DNA from: Sphingobium jiangsuense
GTDB lineage: Bacteria; Pseudomonadota; Alphaproteobacteria; Sphingomonadales; Sphingomonadaceae
NCBI RefSeq assembly: GCF_014196495.1
Contig: NZ_JACIDT010000004.1
Location: 186,001 to 250,000, forward strand
DNA: 64,000 nt
Reading direction: 5' to 3'
Shown in pieces: positions 31,459 to 40,524 of this stretch (its first letter is position 1; each line of letters opens with the position of its first letter). The position numbers and the translations under genes are program-made. The notes beneath the pieces are model-generated. The model saw only the letters and a program-made list of their open reading frames with translations. It was not told the DNA's origin and did not search any database.

Positions 31459-33573
31459 ATGCCCAAGGAGACTATGCCCGCCATGCCGGACACCCATTCG
31501 CTGAACCGCCTCTTCGCCCCCCGGTCGATCGCGCTGGTGGGCGCGAAGGACCGGTCCATCTGGTCGGTCGCCTCGTTCGACAATCTGAAGCGCTTCGGCT
31601 TCGAAGGGCCGGTCCATCTCATCAACCCCAAGGGCGGCACGGTGCATGGCCAGCAAGCCGCGACGAGTTGCGCCGCCGTGGGCGAGCCGATCGACGCCGC
31701 GCTGCTGATGGTGCCGGAAGCCGCGCTGCCCGAAGCGATGGAGGACCTGCGCGCCGCCAATGTCGGCGGCGCCGTCATCCTCTCGGCCGGGTTCGCCGAA
31801 ACCGGTGAGGAAGGGGCCGAACGCCAGCGCCGCGTGGCCGCCCTCGCGCGCGAGGCGGGCATTCGCCTGATCGGCCCCAATTGCCTCGGTTTCGCCAATT
31901 ATGTCGCGAAAAGCCCGCTCTGGACGACCCCGCTGCGCAGGCCCATGCCCGGCCCGACGCTCGCCATCGTGTCGCAGAGCGGCGCGGTCGCCAGCCAGCT
32001 CGAACAATTCGCCTATCAACAGCGCATCGCCGTCACCCACCTCATCTCCACCGGCAATGAAGCGGACGTGACCATCGCCGACGCCATCGGCTATCTGGCG
32101 CAACAGCCCGAACCGCGATCGATCGCGCTGTTCCTCGAAACCATCCGCGATCCCGCCGGTTTCCGCGCCGCCGTCGAAGCCGCCAACGCCGCGGGCAAGC
32201 CCGTCACCGTGCTGAAAGTCGGCTCCAGCGAGGCCGCCGCCGCCGCCGCGCAGACGCACACCGGGTCGCTGGTCGGCGACGACAGCGTGTTCGACGCGCT
32301 CTGCCGCGATCTCGGCATTGCACGGGTCCATTCGCTGGAGGACCTGATCGTCACCTCCGACCTGTTCGCCCGGCTGGGCCGGATCGGCGGGCGCGGCATG
32401 TCGCTCATCGCCATGTCGGGCGGCATGTGCGAAATCGCGCTGGATCAGGCGGAGAAGGAAGGCGTGACCATCCCCCGGCTGGCGCCACCGACCCTCGCGG
32501 CGCTGCGCGAGACGCTGCCCGCCTTCGCCACGCCGTCCAACCCGCTCGACCTCACCGGCGGGGCGATGCTGGCGCCCGAACTGATTGCCAGTTCGATCGC
32601 GGAGGTGGCGAAAGACCCGGCGATCGACGTGATCGGCTTCGTCTTCGACGCGCCGCTCAAGGATGACGGGCGCGGCTTCGCCCGCCGCTTCGTCGAACAT
32701 GTCGGCCAGGGCTTCTCCGCCGCCGGCAAGCCCTGCCTGATGATGAGCCACACCTTCATGCCGGTGAACGGCTATGCGCGCGAACTCGCCGACGAGCTGG
32801 GCATGGTCTATTCGGGCGGCGGCGTCGACGGCTGCCTGCGCGCGCTCGGCCATCTGACGCGCCCCGCCGCCCTGCCCCGCCCGGCGGCACGGCAAGGTGC
32901 CAGCCCGGCCCCTGCCGAACGCCCAACGACCGAACGAGCGGTGCTCGACCATCTGGCGCGCCATGGCGTGCCGGTGGTGCCCGGCCCGGTCGTCGGCTCG
33001 GCCGCCGAGGCGGTGCAGGCCGCCGGGGAAATGGGCTATCCCGTCGTGCTCAAGATCGCCTCGCCCGACATCGCGCACAAGACCGAGGCAGGCGGCGTCC
33101 GCCTCAACCTTCAGGATGCCGAGGCCGTCGCCGCCGCCCATGACGCGATCTTCGCCTCGGTCCGCGCCTATAAGCCCGATGCCGCGATCGACGGCGTCAT
33201 CGTCTCGCCGATGCGCAGGGGCGGCGTCGAGCTGTTCGCGGGCACGATGCGCGACCCGCAATGGGGGCCGGTGCTGGCGATCGGCTTCGGCGGCATCTTC
33301 GTCGAGGTGCTGAAGGATGTCAGCCAGCGCCTGCTCCCCGTCAGCGAGGCCGACGTGCTGGAGATGCTGGGCGAGCTGCGCGGCGCCCCGATGCTCGACG
33401 GCTTCCGCGGCGCGCCGCCGGTCGACCGCACGGCGGTGGCCAAGGCGATCGTCGCGATCGGCGAAGCGGCGCTGGCGCTCGGCCACGACCTGCTCTCGCT
33501 GGAGGTCAACCCCCTGCTCGTCGAAGGCAGCCGCGTCGAGGCGCTGGACGGCCTCACCAACTGGGACAAGTGA
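31459..33573 (+). CDS. acyl-CoA synthetase (NDP-forming), ATP-grasp type
   Basis: A 704-residue single-chain NDP-forming acyl-CoA synthetase, related to ADP-forming acetyl-CoA synthetase, feruloyl-CoA synthetase and pimeloyl-CoA synthetase. In order: a CoA-binding Rossmann domain (LFAPRSIALVGAKDRSIWS; IGPNCLGFAN), a flavodoxin-like succinyl-CoA-ligase domain (IVSQSGAVASQ, STGNEADV; THTGSLVGDD), and a C-terminal ATP-grasp domain (VLKIASPDIAHKTEAGGVRLNL; IGFGGIFVEVLKDV). The phospho-His of the family would be in the middle domain. The start is uncertain among ATGs at 31459, 31474 and 31483; an AAGGAG at 31465-31470 would serve the later ones. Its stop lies one base before the start of the thiolase/crotonase fusion, so the two are translationally linked. 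Confidence 0.9.
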   Translation: MPKETMPAMPDTHSLNRLFAPRSIALVGAKDRSIWSVASFDNLKRFGFEGPVHLINPKGGTVHGQQAATSCAAVGEPIDAALLMVPEAALPEAMEDLRAANVGGAVILSAGFAETGEEGAERQRRVAALAREAGIRLIGPNCLGFANYVAKSPLWTTPLRRPMPGPTLAIVSQSGAVASQLEQFAYQQRIAVTHLISTGNEADVTIADAIGYLAQQPEPRSIALFLETIRDPAGFRAAVEAANAAGKPVTVLKVGSSEAAAAAAQTHTGSLVGDDSVFDALCRDLGIARVHSLEDLIVTSDLFARLGRIGGRGMSLIAMSGGMCEIALDQAEKEGVTIPRLAPPTLAALRETLPAFATPSNPLDLTGGAMLAPELIASSIAEVAKDPAIDVIGFVFDAPLKDDGRGFARRFVEHVGQGFSAAGKPCLMMSHTFMPVNGYARELADELGMVYSGGGVDGCLRALGHLTRPAALPRPAARQGASPAPAERPTTERAVLDHLARHGVPVVPGPVVGSAAEAVQAAGEMGYPVVLKIASPDIAHKTEAGGVRLNLQDAEAVAAAHDAIFASVRAYKPDAAIDGVIVSPMRRGGVELFAGTMRDPQWGPVLAIGFGGIFVEVLKDVSQRLLPVSEADVLEMLGELRGAPMLDGFRGAPPVDRTAVAKAIVAIGEAALALGHDLLSLEVNPLLVEGSRVEALDGLTNWDK

Positions 33574-33574
33574 C

Positions 33575-35905
33575 ATGGCCATTTCCGACACCACCCCCGT
33601 CATCGTCGGCATCGGCGAATATGTCGACCGCCCCGACGATCCCGCCGCCGCGCTGGAACCGGCGGCGCTGATCGCGCGGGCGCTGGAGGCCGCCGGGGCC
33701 GATTCCGGCGGCGCGATGCTGCAACGGATCGATTCGGTCGATCTCGTCGCGCTGATAAGCTGGCGATACAAGGACCCGGCGGCGCTGGTCTGCGAGATGG
33801 CGGGCATCGCCCCGGCGCGGCAGACCAACTCCACCTTCGGCGGCGAAACCCCGGTCCGCCTGATCCACGACGCGGCGCTGCGCATCCAGCGCGGCGAGCA
33901 GAAGGCGGCGGCGATCGTCGGCGGCGAGGCGCTGCACGCCCGGCTGCGCGCCCGCAAGGAGAAGGTCGCGCTGCCCTGGACCCCGCTCGCCTCGCGCGAG
34001 GAAGAGGTGAAATTCCCCGGCGCCGACTTCGCGATGAGCAAGGTCGCCAAGAGCCTCAGGATCAGCGATCCGGCGCAGATCTACCCGCTTTACGAGGTGG
34101 CGGCGCAGGCGGCATGGGGCCAGACCCCGGCGCAGGCGCAGAAGGAATCGGCCGAGCTTTGGGCGCGCTATGCGCAGGTCGCCGCCGCCAATCCCTCGGC
34201 CTGGATCCGCCATGCGCCGGACGCGGAAGCCATCGGCACGCCGTCCGCCGACAACCGGCTGATCAGCTGGCCCTACCCCAAGCTGATGGTCGCCAACCCC
34301 AATGTCAATCAGGCCGCCGCGATCATCGTCACCAGCGTCGGTGAGGCGCGGGCGGCGGGCGTGCCGGAGGACAGGATGGTGTTCCTCTGGGGCGGAGCGG
34401 CGGCGGTCGAACCGGAGGATTATCTCCAGCGCGACAGCTATGCCCACAGCACCGCGCAGGCCGCCGTGCTGGAAAAGGCGACGCAGATCGCTGGCGGCGA
34501 CGCGCGCCGCTTCGACAAGATGGAGCTTTACAGCTGCTTCCCGGTGGTGCCGAAAATGGCGCTGCGCACGTTGGGGCTGAACGGCGCGAGCGATGTAGCG
34601 CCGACGGTCGCGGGCGGCCTCACCTTCTTCGGCGGGCCGCTCAACAATTATATGAGCCACGCCGTCTGCGCGATGGTGCGCGAAATGCGCGCCGCGCCCG
34701 GCTCGCTGGGGCTGGTCTATGGGCAGGGCGGCTATGTGAACAAGCATCATGCGATCGTCGTCAGTACGACCCCCGCCGCCGATCCGCTGCCCGACCGCTA
34801 TTCGGTGCAGGCCGAGGCGGAGGCCGCGCGCGGTCCGGTGCCGCCATTGCTCGACGGCTATGAAGGCCCGGCGACGATCGAGACCTATACCGTCCGCTAC
34901 GACCGCGACGGCGCGCCGATCGAGGGCGCGGTGATCGCGCGGACGCCGGAAGGAGGCCGCGTCATGGCGCGGGTGGCGGCGGACGACGAGGAAGGCATCG
35001 CGCTGCTCCAGTCGACCGAACGCTCGGCGGTAGGCGTCGCGGGCCATGTCCGCATCGACACGTTCGGCAAGCCGAGTTTCGAGGCGGGCGGGAAGCGCGC
35101 CCGCCGCGCGCTGCCCCGCCGCTTCAGCAGGGTGGAGCGCGACGGGCCGCTGACGGTGGTGACGATCGACCGGTCCGACCAGATGAACGCGCTCCACCCC
35201 GCCGCCAATGCGGAGCTGGCCGAGGCATTCAACGATTTCGCCGCCGACCCCGCGCAATGGGTGGCGATCCTGACCGGAGCGGGCGACCGGGCCTTTTGCG
35301 CCGGAAACGACCTAAAATATACCGCCTGGGCGATGGCCAGGGGGCACAGCATCGCCCCGCCGACCACCGGCTTTGCGGGCCTAACTGCGCGCTTCGACCT
35401 CGACAAGCCGGTGATCGCGGCGGTGAACGGCCTCGCCATGGGCGGCGGGTTCGAGATCGCGCTGGCCTGCGACGTCATCATCGCCTCGGAAGACGCGGTG
35501 TTCGCGCTGCCCGAACCCAGGGTCGGCCTCGCGGCGCTGGCGGGCGGGCTGCTCCGCCTGCCGCGCGAGATCGGCATGAAGCGCGCGATGGACATGATCC
35601 TGACCGGCCGCCGCCTGACCGCGCGCGAAGGGCTGGAGCTGGGCTTCGTCAACCGCGTCGTGCCCGCCGGGGAGGTGATGGAGGCGGCGCAGGCCTATGC
35701 GCGGGATATCCTCGCCTGCTCGCCCATGTCGATCCGCGCGTCGAAGCAGATCGTGCGGCGGGGGATGGAGGAGGAGAGCCTGGAGGCGGCCTATCAGGCA
35801 CAGCTGCGCTATCCCGCGACCAGGGCGCTGTTCCGCTCCGCCGATTCCCGCGAAGGCCCGCTCGCCTTCGCGCAGAAGCGCCCGCCCCGCTGGAGGGGGG
35901 AATGA
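33575..35905 (+). CDS. fusion: thiolase-like (Cys-less) domain + OB-like segment + enoyl-CoA hydratase
   Basis: A 776-residue fusion in one continuous frame. Residues about 1-430 are a thiolase-superfamily domain like the 'acetyl-CoA acetyltransferase' SCP2-type proteins (TPVIVGIGEYVDRP; VNQAAAIIVTS; GGLTFFGGPLNNYMSHA). The usual nucleophile Cys region reads NSTFGGETP, without Cys. Residues about 433-500 (IETYTVRYDRDGAPIEGAVIARTPEGG) look like an OB-fold. Residues about 517-776 are a crotonase with both hydratase glutamates kept (GGGFEIALACD and LPEPRVG). A hydratase joined to a thiolase-fold aldolase could hydrate an enoyl-CoA and cleave the product by retro-aldol reaction (inference). The ATG lies one base after the stop of the acyl-CoA synthetase. 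Confidence 0.88.
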   Translation: MAISDTTPVIVGIGEYVDRPDDPAAALEPAALIARALEAAGADSGGAMLQRIDSVDLVALISWRYKDPAALVCEMAGIAPARQTNSTFGGETPVRLIHDAALRIQRGEQKAAAIVGGEALHARLRARKEKVALPWTPLASREEEVKFPGADFAMSKVAKSLRISDPAQIYPLYEVAAQAAWGQTPAQAQKESAELWARYAQVAAANPSAWIRHAPDAEAIGTPSADNRLISWPYPKLMVANPNVNQAAAIIVTSVGEARAAGVPEDRMVFLWGGAAAVEPEDYLQRDSYAHSTAQAAVLEKATQIAGGDARRFDKMELYSCFPVVPKMALRTLGLNGASDVAPTVAGGLTFFGGPLNNYMSHAVCAMVREMRAAPGSLGLVYGQGGYVNKHHAIVVSTTPAADPLPDRYSVQAEAEAARGPVPPLLDGYEGPATIETYTVRYDRDGAPIEGAVIARTPEGGRVMARVAADDEEGIALLQSTERSAVGVAGHVRIDTFGKPSFEAGGKRARRALPRRFSRVERDGPLTVVTIDRSDQMNALHPAANAELAEAFNDFAADPAQWVAILTGAGDRAFCAGNDLKYTAWAMARGHSIAPPTTGFAGLTARFDLDKPVIAAVNGLAMGGGFEIALACDVIIASEDAVFALPEPRVGLAALAGGLLRLPREIGMKRAMDMILTGRRLTAREGLELGFVNRVVPAGEVMEAAQAYARDILACSPMSIRASKQIVRRGMEEESLEAAYQAQLRYPATRALFRSADSREGPLAFAQKRPPRWRGE

Positions 35906-35910
35906 GCGGC

Positions 35911-35955
35911 GGAGAGAGGCGGCGCTAAACCGCCTCTCCCGATATCCCTGTTTTT
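35911..35955 (+). terminator. terminator after the thiolase-crotonase fusion gene
   Basis: A perfect 9-bp stem GAGAGGCGG (35914-35922) / CCGCCTCTC (35930-35938) with loop cgctaaa; TTTTT at 35951-35955 is 12 nt further on. It lies between convergent genes and probably ends the plus-strand unit. Confidence 0.55.
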
Positions 35956-35984
35956 CGCATTCTGCGGGCCGACTTCAATATGCC

Positions 35985-36746
35985 CTATCGATTCATCTGC
36001 CCATCGTCGACGATGATGCAGGTGCCGGTCACGAAATGCGACGCCGGATCGACCAGATAGAGCAGCGTGCTGTCCAGATAGTCCGGCTGGCCGAAGCGCC
36101 CGCGCGGCCAGAATTTCTTCACCCCGTCGCCGACGCGATCCAGATAGCCCTCGGTCATTTCGGAGAGGAACATGCCGGGGGCGATCGCATTCACGTTGAT
36201 GTGGAACTTCGCCCATTCGATCGCCAGCGTCTCGGTCAGCCGCTTGATCCCCGCCTTGGTCGCCGAATAGAGTGCCGCCGAGGAGGTCGGCGCATAGGTG
36301 AACGCGCCCACCGAGGAGAGGTTGACGATCCGCCCCGGCCGCTCCGCCGCGATCAGCCGCCGCGCCATCTCCGTCGCGGTCAGGAACGGCGCGCGGAAAT
36401 TGGTGTCGATCACCGCGTCGATCGTTTCCAGCGACAGCCTTGCCGCGAAATTGGCGTCGGCGATGCCTGCATTGTTGATGAGGATGTCGACCGTGCCGAA
36501 CGCCTTCTCCGCCGCATCGAAGGCCGCGACGATCGCCGCCGGATCGCGCAGGTCGAGCGGCTGCGCCACCGCCTTGCCGCCCTCCGCCGCGATCGCGGCG
36601 ACCAGTTCGTCCAGCCTTTCGGTGCGGCGCGCGGTCAGCACCACCGCCGCGCCCGTGCGCGCCAGCGTCTGCGCGAACTGGCGGCCGAGGCCCGCGCTCG
36701 CCCCCGTCACCAGCGCCACCTTGCCGGTCAGATCCACAGCACCCAT
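35985..36746 (-). CDS. SDR family oxidoreductase
   Basis: A 253-residue classical SDR: TGASAGLG near residue 12, NNAG near 90, catalytic Ser in VNLSS and YSATK near 160. The sequence TARRTERL after beta-2, with Arg residues, suggests NADP(H) (inference). ATG 36746 is chosen over 36767 for the usual N-terminus MGAVDLTGKVALVTG and because GGGAGCGAGGC lies upstream. It is divergent from the aldo/keto reductase at 36880 and convergent with the fusion gene. It probably interconverts a hydroxyacyl and an oxoacyl intermediate or a secondary alcohol and a ketone. Confidence 0.9.
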   Translation of the reverse strand: MGAVDLTGKVALVTGASAGLGRQFAQTLARTGAAVVLTARRTERLDELVAAIAAEGGKAVAQPLDLRDPAAIVAAFDAAEKAFGTVDILINNAGIADANFAARLSLETIDAVIDTNFRAPFLTATEMARRLIAAERPGRIVNLSSVGAFTYAPTSSAALYSATKAGIKRLTETLAIEWAKFHINVNAIAPGMFLSEMTEGYLDRVGDGVKKFWPRGRFGQPDYLDSTLLYLVDPASHFVTGTCIIVDDGQMNR

Positions 36747-36767
36747 GCCTCGCTCCCTCAAATACAA

Positions 36768-36783
36768 TTAATCGTTGAATGAA
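36768..36783. promoter_or_regulatory. GATTAA-type candidate operator, site E
   Basis: TTAATC-GTTG-AATGAA (reverse complement TTCATT-CAAC-GATTAA) in the divergent promoter between the SDR (36746) and the aldo/keto reductase. One half matches site B exactly, the other 4 of 6. Confidence 0.38.
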
Positions 36784-36879
36784 CCTTGCCCGCGCGACGG
36801 CTTTCAGGCAATGATTTTTCCAAATCAGATTAGATTATTTGCCGCGCCCGGCGTGGCCATCATGGAGGAGCAGAACCGC

Positions 36880-37959
36880 ATGGCGCTCGACAGCTATTTC
36901 ACCCTCGGCCGCTCGGGCCTGCGCGTCAGCCCGCTGTGTCTGGGCACGATGACCTTCGGCCAGAGCTCCGGCTGGGGCTGCGACGAGGCCGCCTCGGCCG
37001 AAATGCTCCACGCCTATGCCGAGGCGGGCGGCAATTTCATCGACACGGCGGATGTCTATGCGGCGGGCGAGAGCGAGCGCATCATCGGGCGGGCACTGAA
37101 CGCGGCGGGCATTCGCGAGGAAATGGTGATCGCCACCAAATTCACCTTCGATTCGGGCGCGAAGGGCGTCAATGCCTTCGGCAACGGCCGCAAGAACATG
37201 ATGCGGGCGATCGACGATTCGCTGCGGCGGCTGGATACCGACTATGTCGACCTCTACTGGATGCATGCGTGGGATACCGTCACCCCGGTCGAGGAGGTGG
37301 TGCAGGGGTTCGACGCGCTGATCCGCGCGGGCAAGATCCGCTATTACGGCCTGTCCGACGTGCCCGCCTGGTATGCGGTGCACGCCGTCCTCTATGCCGC
37401 GCAGAACGGCCTTGCCGCGCCGATCGCGCTCCAGCTCGAATATTCGCTGCTCGAACGCAGCATCGAGCGCGAGCACCTGCCCGCCGCGTCGCATTTCGGC
37501 CTCGGCCTCTGTTCGTGGAGCCCGCTCGCGGGCGGCGCGCTCAGCGGGAAATACAAGCGCGGCGATGCCGGCGTAGAGGGGCGGCTCACCACCATCGCCG
37601 GGCCGTCGCGCGGGGTGCTGGGCAAGGAGCAGAGCTGGGTGGTGATCGACGCGCTGCTCGCCGCCGCGCGGGAAACCGGGCAGAGCCCGGCGGCGGTCGC
37701 GCTCAACTGGGCCGCGACCCAATATCGCTCCGCCTCGGTCATCATCGGCGCGACACGGATCGACCAGTTGCGCGCCAATCTCGCCGCGCTCGATTTCGAG
37801 CTGCCCGAGGCGGAGCGCGACCGGCTGCACCTGGCCTCCCGCCTGCCGCTGGTCACGCCTTATGATTTCTTCCGTCCGCGCCGGACCGCACAGACGATGG
37901 GCGGCCCGGTGCGCGGCTGGGAAGGGTTCACCGGACTGCGGCAAACGCCGAAAGACTGA
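36880..37959 (+). CDS. aldo/keto reductase
   Basis: A 359-residue NADPH-dependent aldo/keto reductase with a TIM barrel. The catalytic tetrad is visible: Asp and Tyr in FIDTADVY, Lys in IATKF, and His in YWMHAWD. The late WSPLAGGALSGKYKRG and SVIIGATRIDQL segments match cofactor binding. Several ATGs are in frame; 36880 is chosen because GGAGGAG lies nine bases before it and the protein then begins MALDSYFTLGRSGLRVSPLCLG, as in the family. The family reduces aldehydes and ketones or works in reverse. It is divergent from an SDR and precedes the AT-rich gap before the TonB receptor at 38234. Confidence 0.92.
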   Translation: MALDSYFTLGRSGLRVSPLCLGTMTFGQSSGWGCDEAASAEMLHAYAEAGGNFIDTADVYAAGESERIIGRALNAAGIREEMVIATKFTFDSGAKGVNAFGNGRKNMMRAIDDSLRRLDTDYVDLYWMHAWDTVTPVEEVVQGFDALIRAGKIRYYGLSDVPAWYAVHAVLYAAQNGLAAPIALQLEYSLLERSIEREHLPAASHFGLGLCSWSPLAGGALSGKYKRGDAGVEGRLTTIAGPSRGVLGKEQSWVVIDALLAAARETGQSPAAVALNWAATQYRSASVIIGATRIDQLRANLAALDFELPEAERDRLHLASRLPLVTPYDFFRPRRTAQTMGGPVRGWEGFTGLRQTPKD

Positions 37960-38233
37960 TGGGATCGTTCACCCGGATTTTCAGGCCATCGACTTGGAGG
38001 CCGGGTATTATTCCATGTAAATATACGGGGTAATTATTTGCTATGTTCCCCCTATTATATGGCTTTGACTGCACTTCCTTGATGGGAATATCCATTTTTG
38101 CCGATATGTGCTGTGGATTTTGCACAACGGTCATCCGTAATTTTACCGGGCGGCATAAAAGCCGCTTGACCTTTTGAATCGGACGCGGCCTTATCCGACT
38201 GCATAAAAATTAATTAATCAATGGGAGAATAAG
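37960..38233. promoter_or_regulatory. AT-rich intergenic region upstream of the third STN-less TonB receptor
   Basis: A 274-bp gap that is clearly AT-richer than the rest of the window. It holds a small GCGGC-ataaaa-GCCGC hairpin (38150-38165), a TTGACC that could serve as a -35 element (38166-38171), and TTAATC at 38214-38219 close to the receptor start, which resembles one half of the GATTAA-type sites. A 68-codon open frame on the minus strand has no recognisable features. Confidence 0.4.
38214..38229. promoter_or_regulatory. weak GATTAA-type site F
   Basis: TTAATC-AATG-GGAGAA within TTAATTAATC, ending 4 bp before the ATG of the TonB receptor at 38234. One half is exact, the other only 3 of 6, and it overlaps the ribosome-binding region, so this is the weakest site of the set. 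Confidence 0.2.
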
Positions 38234-40492
38234 ATGGCCTGGAAGCATCCTTCCCGTGTCGCCACGCGCCTGCTCACCGCCAGCTGCCTGTGCGGCAGCG
38301 GCTTCGCCACCGCCCTAGCCCAATTGCCGCAGGATCAGGCTCCGCCGCAAACCGACCGCGCCGCCGTGCTGGCGAGCGACATCGTCGTCACCGCGCAGCG
38401 CCGCGCGGAGCGGCTGGTCGACGTGCCGATCACCGTCACCTCCGTCAACAGCGAGACGTTGCAGAATGCCGGCGTCACCGCCAGCAACGCGCTGGCGCAG
38501 GTCGTGCCCGCCTTCCGCCTCGACTATAACGGCGCCTTCGCCCAGCCGACGATTCGCGGCGTCAGCACCGCGGTCGCCAATGTCGGCGGCGGCTCGGCGG
38601 TGGGCGTCTATACCGACGGCTTCTACAACGCCAGCCCGCTGACGCAGGATTTCGAATTCCTCAACGTCAGCAACGTGCAGGTGCTGAAAGGGCCGCAGGG
38701 CACGCTGTTCGGCCGCAACACCACGGCGGGCGCGGTGATCGTCACCACTTCCGAGCCGCAGCGGGAAACCGCGGTGCAGGCGAAGATCGACTATTCCAGC
38801 TTCGACACGATACGCGGCTCCTTCTACGGCACCACGGGCCTGGGCGGCGGGCTTTCCGCCGATCTCGGCGTGCTCTACAAATATACCAACGGCTGGTTCA
38901 CCAACCTGACCGACGGCAACGATCATGTCGGGCGCGGCTATAATTTTTCGCTGCGCGCGGGGCTGAAATATGAATTCGACGAATCGGGCCGCAGCTACAT
39001 CCTCGCCCGCTACATCCACACCAAGCTGAAAGACCCGACGCCCATGCTCTGGAGCGTCTATCAGGACCCGGACGGCAGCTATCAGAGCGCGGCCTATGCC
39101 TTCGGCATACCGGGCGCCCTGATCGGCACGGACAACCGGCATATCGCGACCGATCCCGGCTTCACGCCGCTGTTCCGGTCGGAACTCGACGCCGGACAGC
39201 TGACGGCGAAGTTCGACCTCGATTTCGCGACGCTCACCTCCTACACCCAGTATCGCAAGGAAAAGTCGCGGCAGGATCTGGAGGTCGACAACAGCAGCAT
39301 TCCGCTGTTCCGCGTCGCCTTCAACAATTTCGACAAGCTGTTCACGCAGGAACTGCTGCTCAACTCCAATCCCGGCGGACGGCTGAGCTGGGTCGTCGGC
39401 GCCTTCTTCATGGACCAGAAGGCCGGGCAGAACCCGTTCGGCGCGATGACGCCGGTGATCTATCCCGCCTATGACACCAATATCCACATCAAGTCGATCT
39501 CCGGCTTCGCCGACGCCACGCTGGAGGCGACCGACAAGCTGTTCCTGACGGTCGGCGCGCGCTACAGCGTGGAAAAGGACAGCGGCTACTGGACCTGCTA
39601 CCCCGCCGGGCTCGCCGCTGGCTTCTGCCCGGCGAGCGACGGCCCGCCGGACCACACGTTCAAATCCTTCACCCCGCGCGCGGTCATCCGCTATCAGCTG
39701 ACGCCGCAGTCCAACGTCTATGCGTCGGTCACCAAGGGCTATAAGGCGGGCCTGCTCGACGTGAACGGCTTCAAGAACACCGGCTTCATCAAGCCGGAGA
39801 AGATCACCGCCTTCGAGGGCGGCTATAAATTGTCGAGCGGCGGCACCCGGCTGGAGCTATCCGGCTTCTACTATGATTACAAGGATTTGCAGGTGTCGAT
39901 CTATGTCGGCACGAGCAGCATCACCACCAACGCGGCCAGCTCCGAAGTCTATGGCGGCGAACTGTCGCTCTATCAGGCGCTGTCCGACACCATCAGCATC
40001 ACCGGCGGCATCGCATGGACCCATGGCCGGTACAAGAGCTATCCCGGCGCGCCGGGCAATGTCTTCGACTATGTGGTCGACGGCAGGAGCGTGCTGGGCG
40101 TGCCCAATGGCGGCGCGACCGACGGCTCGTCCGACAACACGCCGGTCGATGCCTCCGGCAACCGCATGATCCGCTCTCCCGACTGGACCGGCAATCTGGG
40201 CATCGACGGCAATTTCGACATGGGCGGTGGCACGCTCAACCTGAACGCCAATGTCTATTACTCGTCGAAATTCTATTTCGACGCGGCCAACAACAATGTC
40301 CAGAAGGCCTATACGGTCGCCAACCTGCGCGCGGCCTGGACCGACCCCAGCGATCACTTCACCCTGTCCGCCTATGTCAACAATGTGACGGACAAGGCAT
40401 ACAAGGCGCAGGTGCTGCCCAACGGGTTCGGCACCGGCGTCTCCTGGAACCCGCCGCGCGTGATCGGCGTGTCGGCGGCCTTCCGCTACTGA
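38234..40492 (+). CDS. TonB-dependent receptor
   Basis: A 752-residue outer-membrane receptor without STN domain. The signal peptide (LLTASCLCGSGFATALAQ) is followed by SDIVVTAQRRAERLVDVPI, the plug with VQVLKGPQGTLFGRNTTAG, and a barrel ending in VIGVSAAFRY. The plug and barrel motifs (NVYASVTKGYKAGLL; FYYDYKDLQVS) closely match the receptor at 17977 (SLYASWSNGFKAGVL; FYYDYKDLQVA), so these two are likely paralogues taking up related ligands. GGGAGAATAAG precedes the ATG. An SDR gene follows after 32 bp on the same strand. Confidence 0.93.
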   Translation: MAWKHPSRVATRLLTASCLCGSGFATALAQLPQDQAPPQTDRAAVLASDIVVTAQRRAERLVDVPITVTSVNSETLQNAGVTASNALAQVVPAFRLDYNGAFAQPTIRGVSTAVANVGGGSAVGVYTDGFYNASPLTQDFEFLNVSNVQVLKGPQGTLFGRNTTAGAVIVTTSEPQRETAVQAKIDYSSFDTIRGSFYGTTGLGGGLSADLGVLYKYTNGWFTNLTDGNDHVGRGYNFSLRAGLKYEFDESGRSYILARYIHTKLKDPTPMLWSVYQDPDGSYQSAAYAFGIPGALIGTDNRHIATDPGFTPLFRSELDAGQLTAKFDLDFATLTSYTQYRKEKSRQDLEVDNSSIPLFRVAFNNFDKLFTQELLLNSNPGGRLSWVVGAFFMDQKAGQNPFGAMTPVIYPAYDTNIHIKSISGFADATLEATDKLFLTVGARYSVEKDSGYWTCYPAGLAAGFCPASDGPPDHTFKSFTPRAVIRYQLTPQSNVYASVTKGYKAGLLDVNGFKNTGFIKPEKITAFEGGYKLSSGGTRLELSGFYYDYKDLQVSIYVGTSSITTNAASSEVYGGELSLYQALSDTISITGGIAWTHGRYKSYPGAPGNVFDYVVDGRSVLGVPNGGATDGSSDNTPVDASGNRMIRSPDWTGNLGIDGNFDMGGGTLNLNANVYYSSKFYFDAANNNVQKAYTVANLRAAWTDPSDHFTLSAYVNNVTDKAYKAQVLPNGFGTGVSWNPPRVIGVSAAFRY

Positions 40493-40524
40493 GCGCTGCC
40501 CGGCCGCCGGCACAGGAGGCGCGA

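Noticed and set aside
33317..33574. N-terminal extension of the thiolase-crotonase fusion into the acyl-CoA synthetase gene
   Set aside because: These codons are an out-of-frame reading of the conserved ATP-grasp domain; the thiolase domain starts naturally at ATG 33575.
37928..38134. Small 68-codon minus-strand open frame in the AT-rich gap
   Set aside because: No ribosome site, no recognisable domain, and it overlaps the end of the aldo/keto reductase gene.
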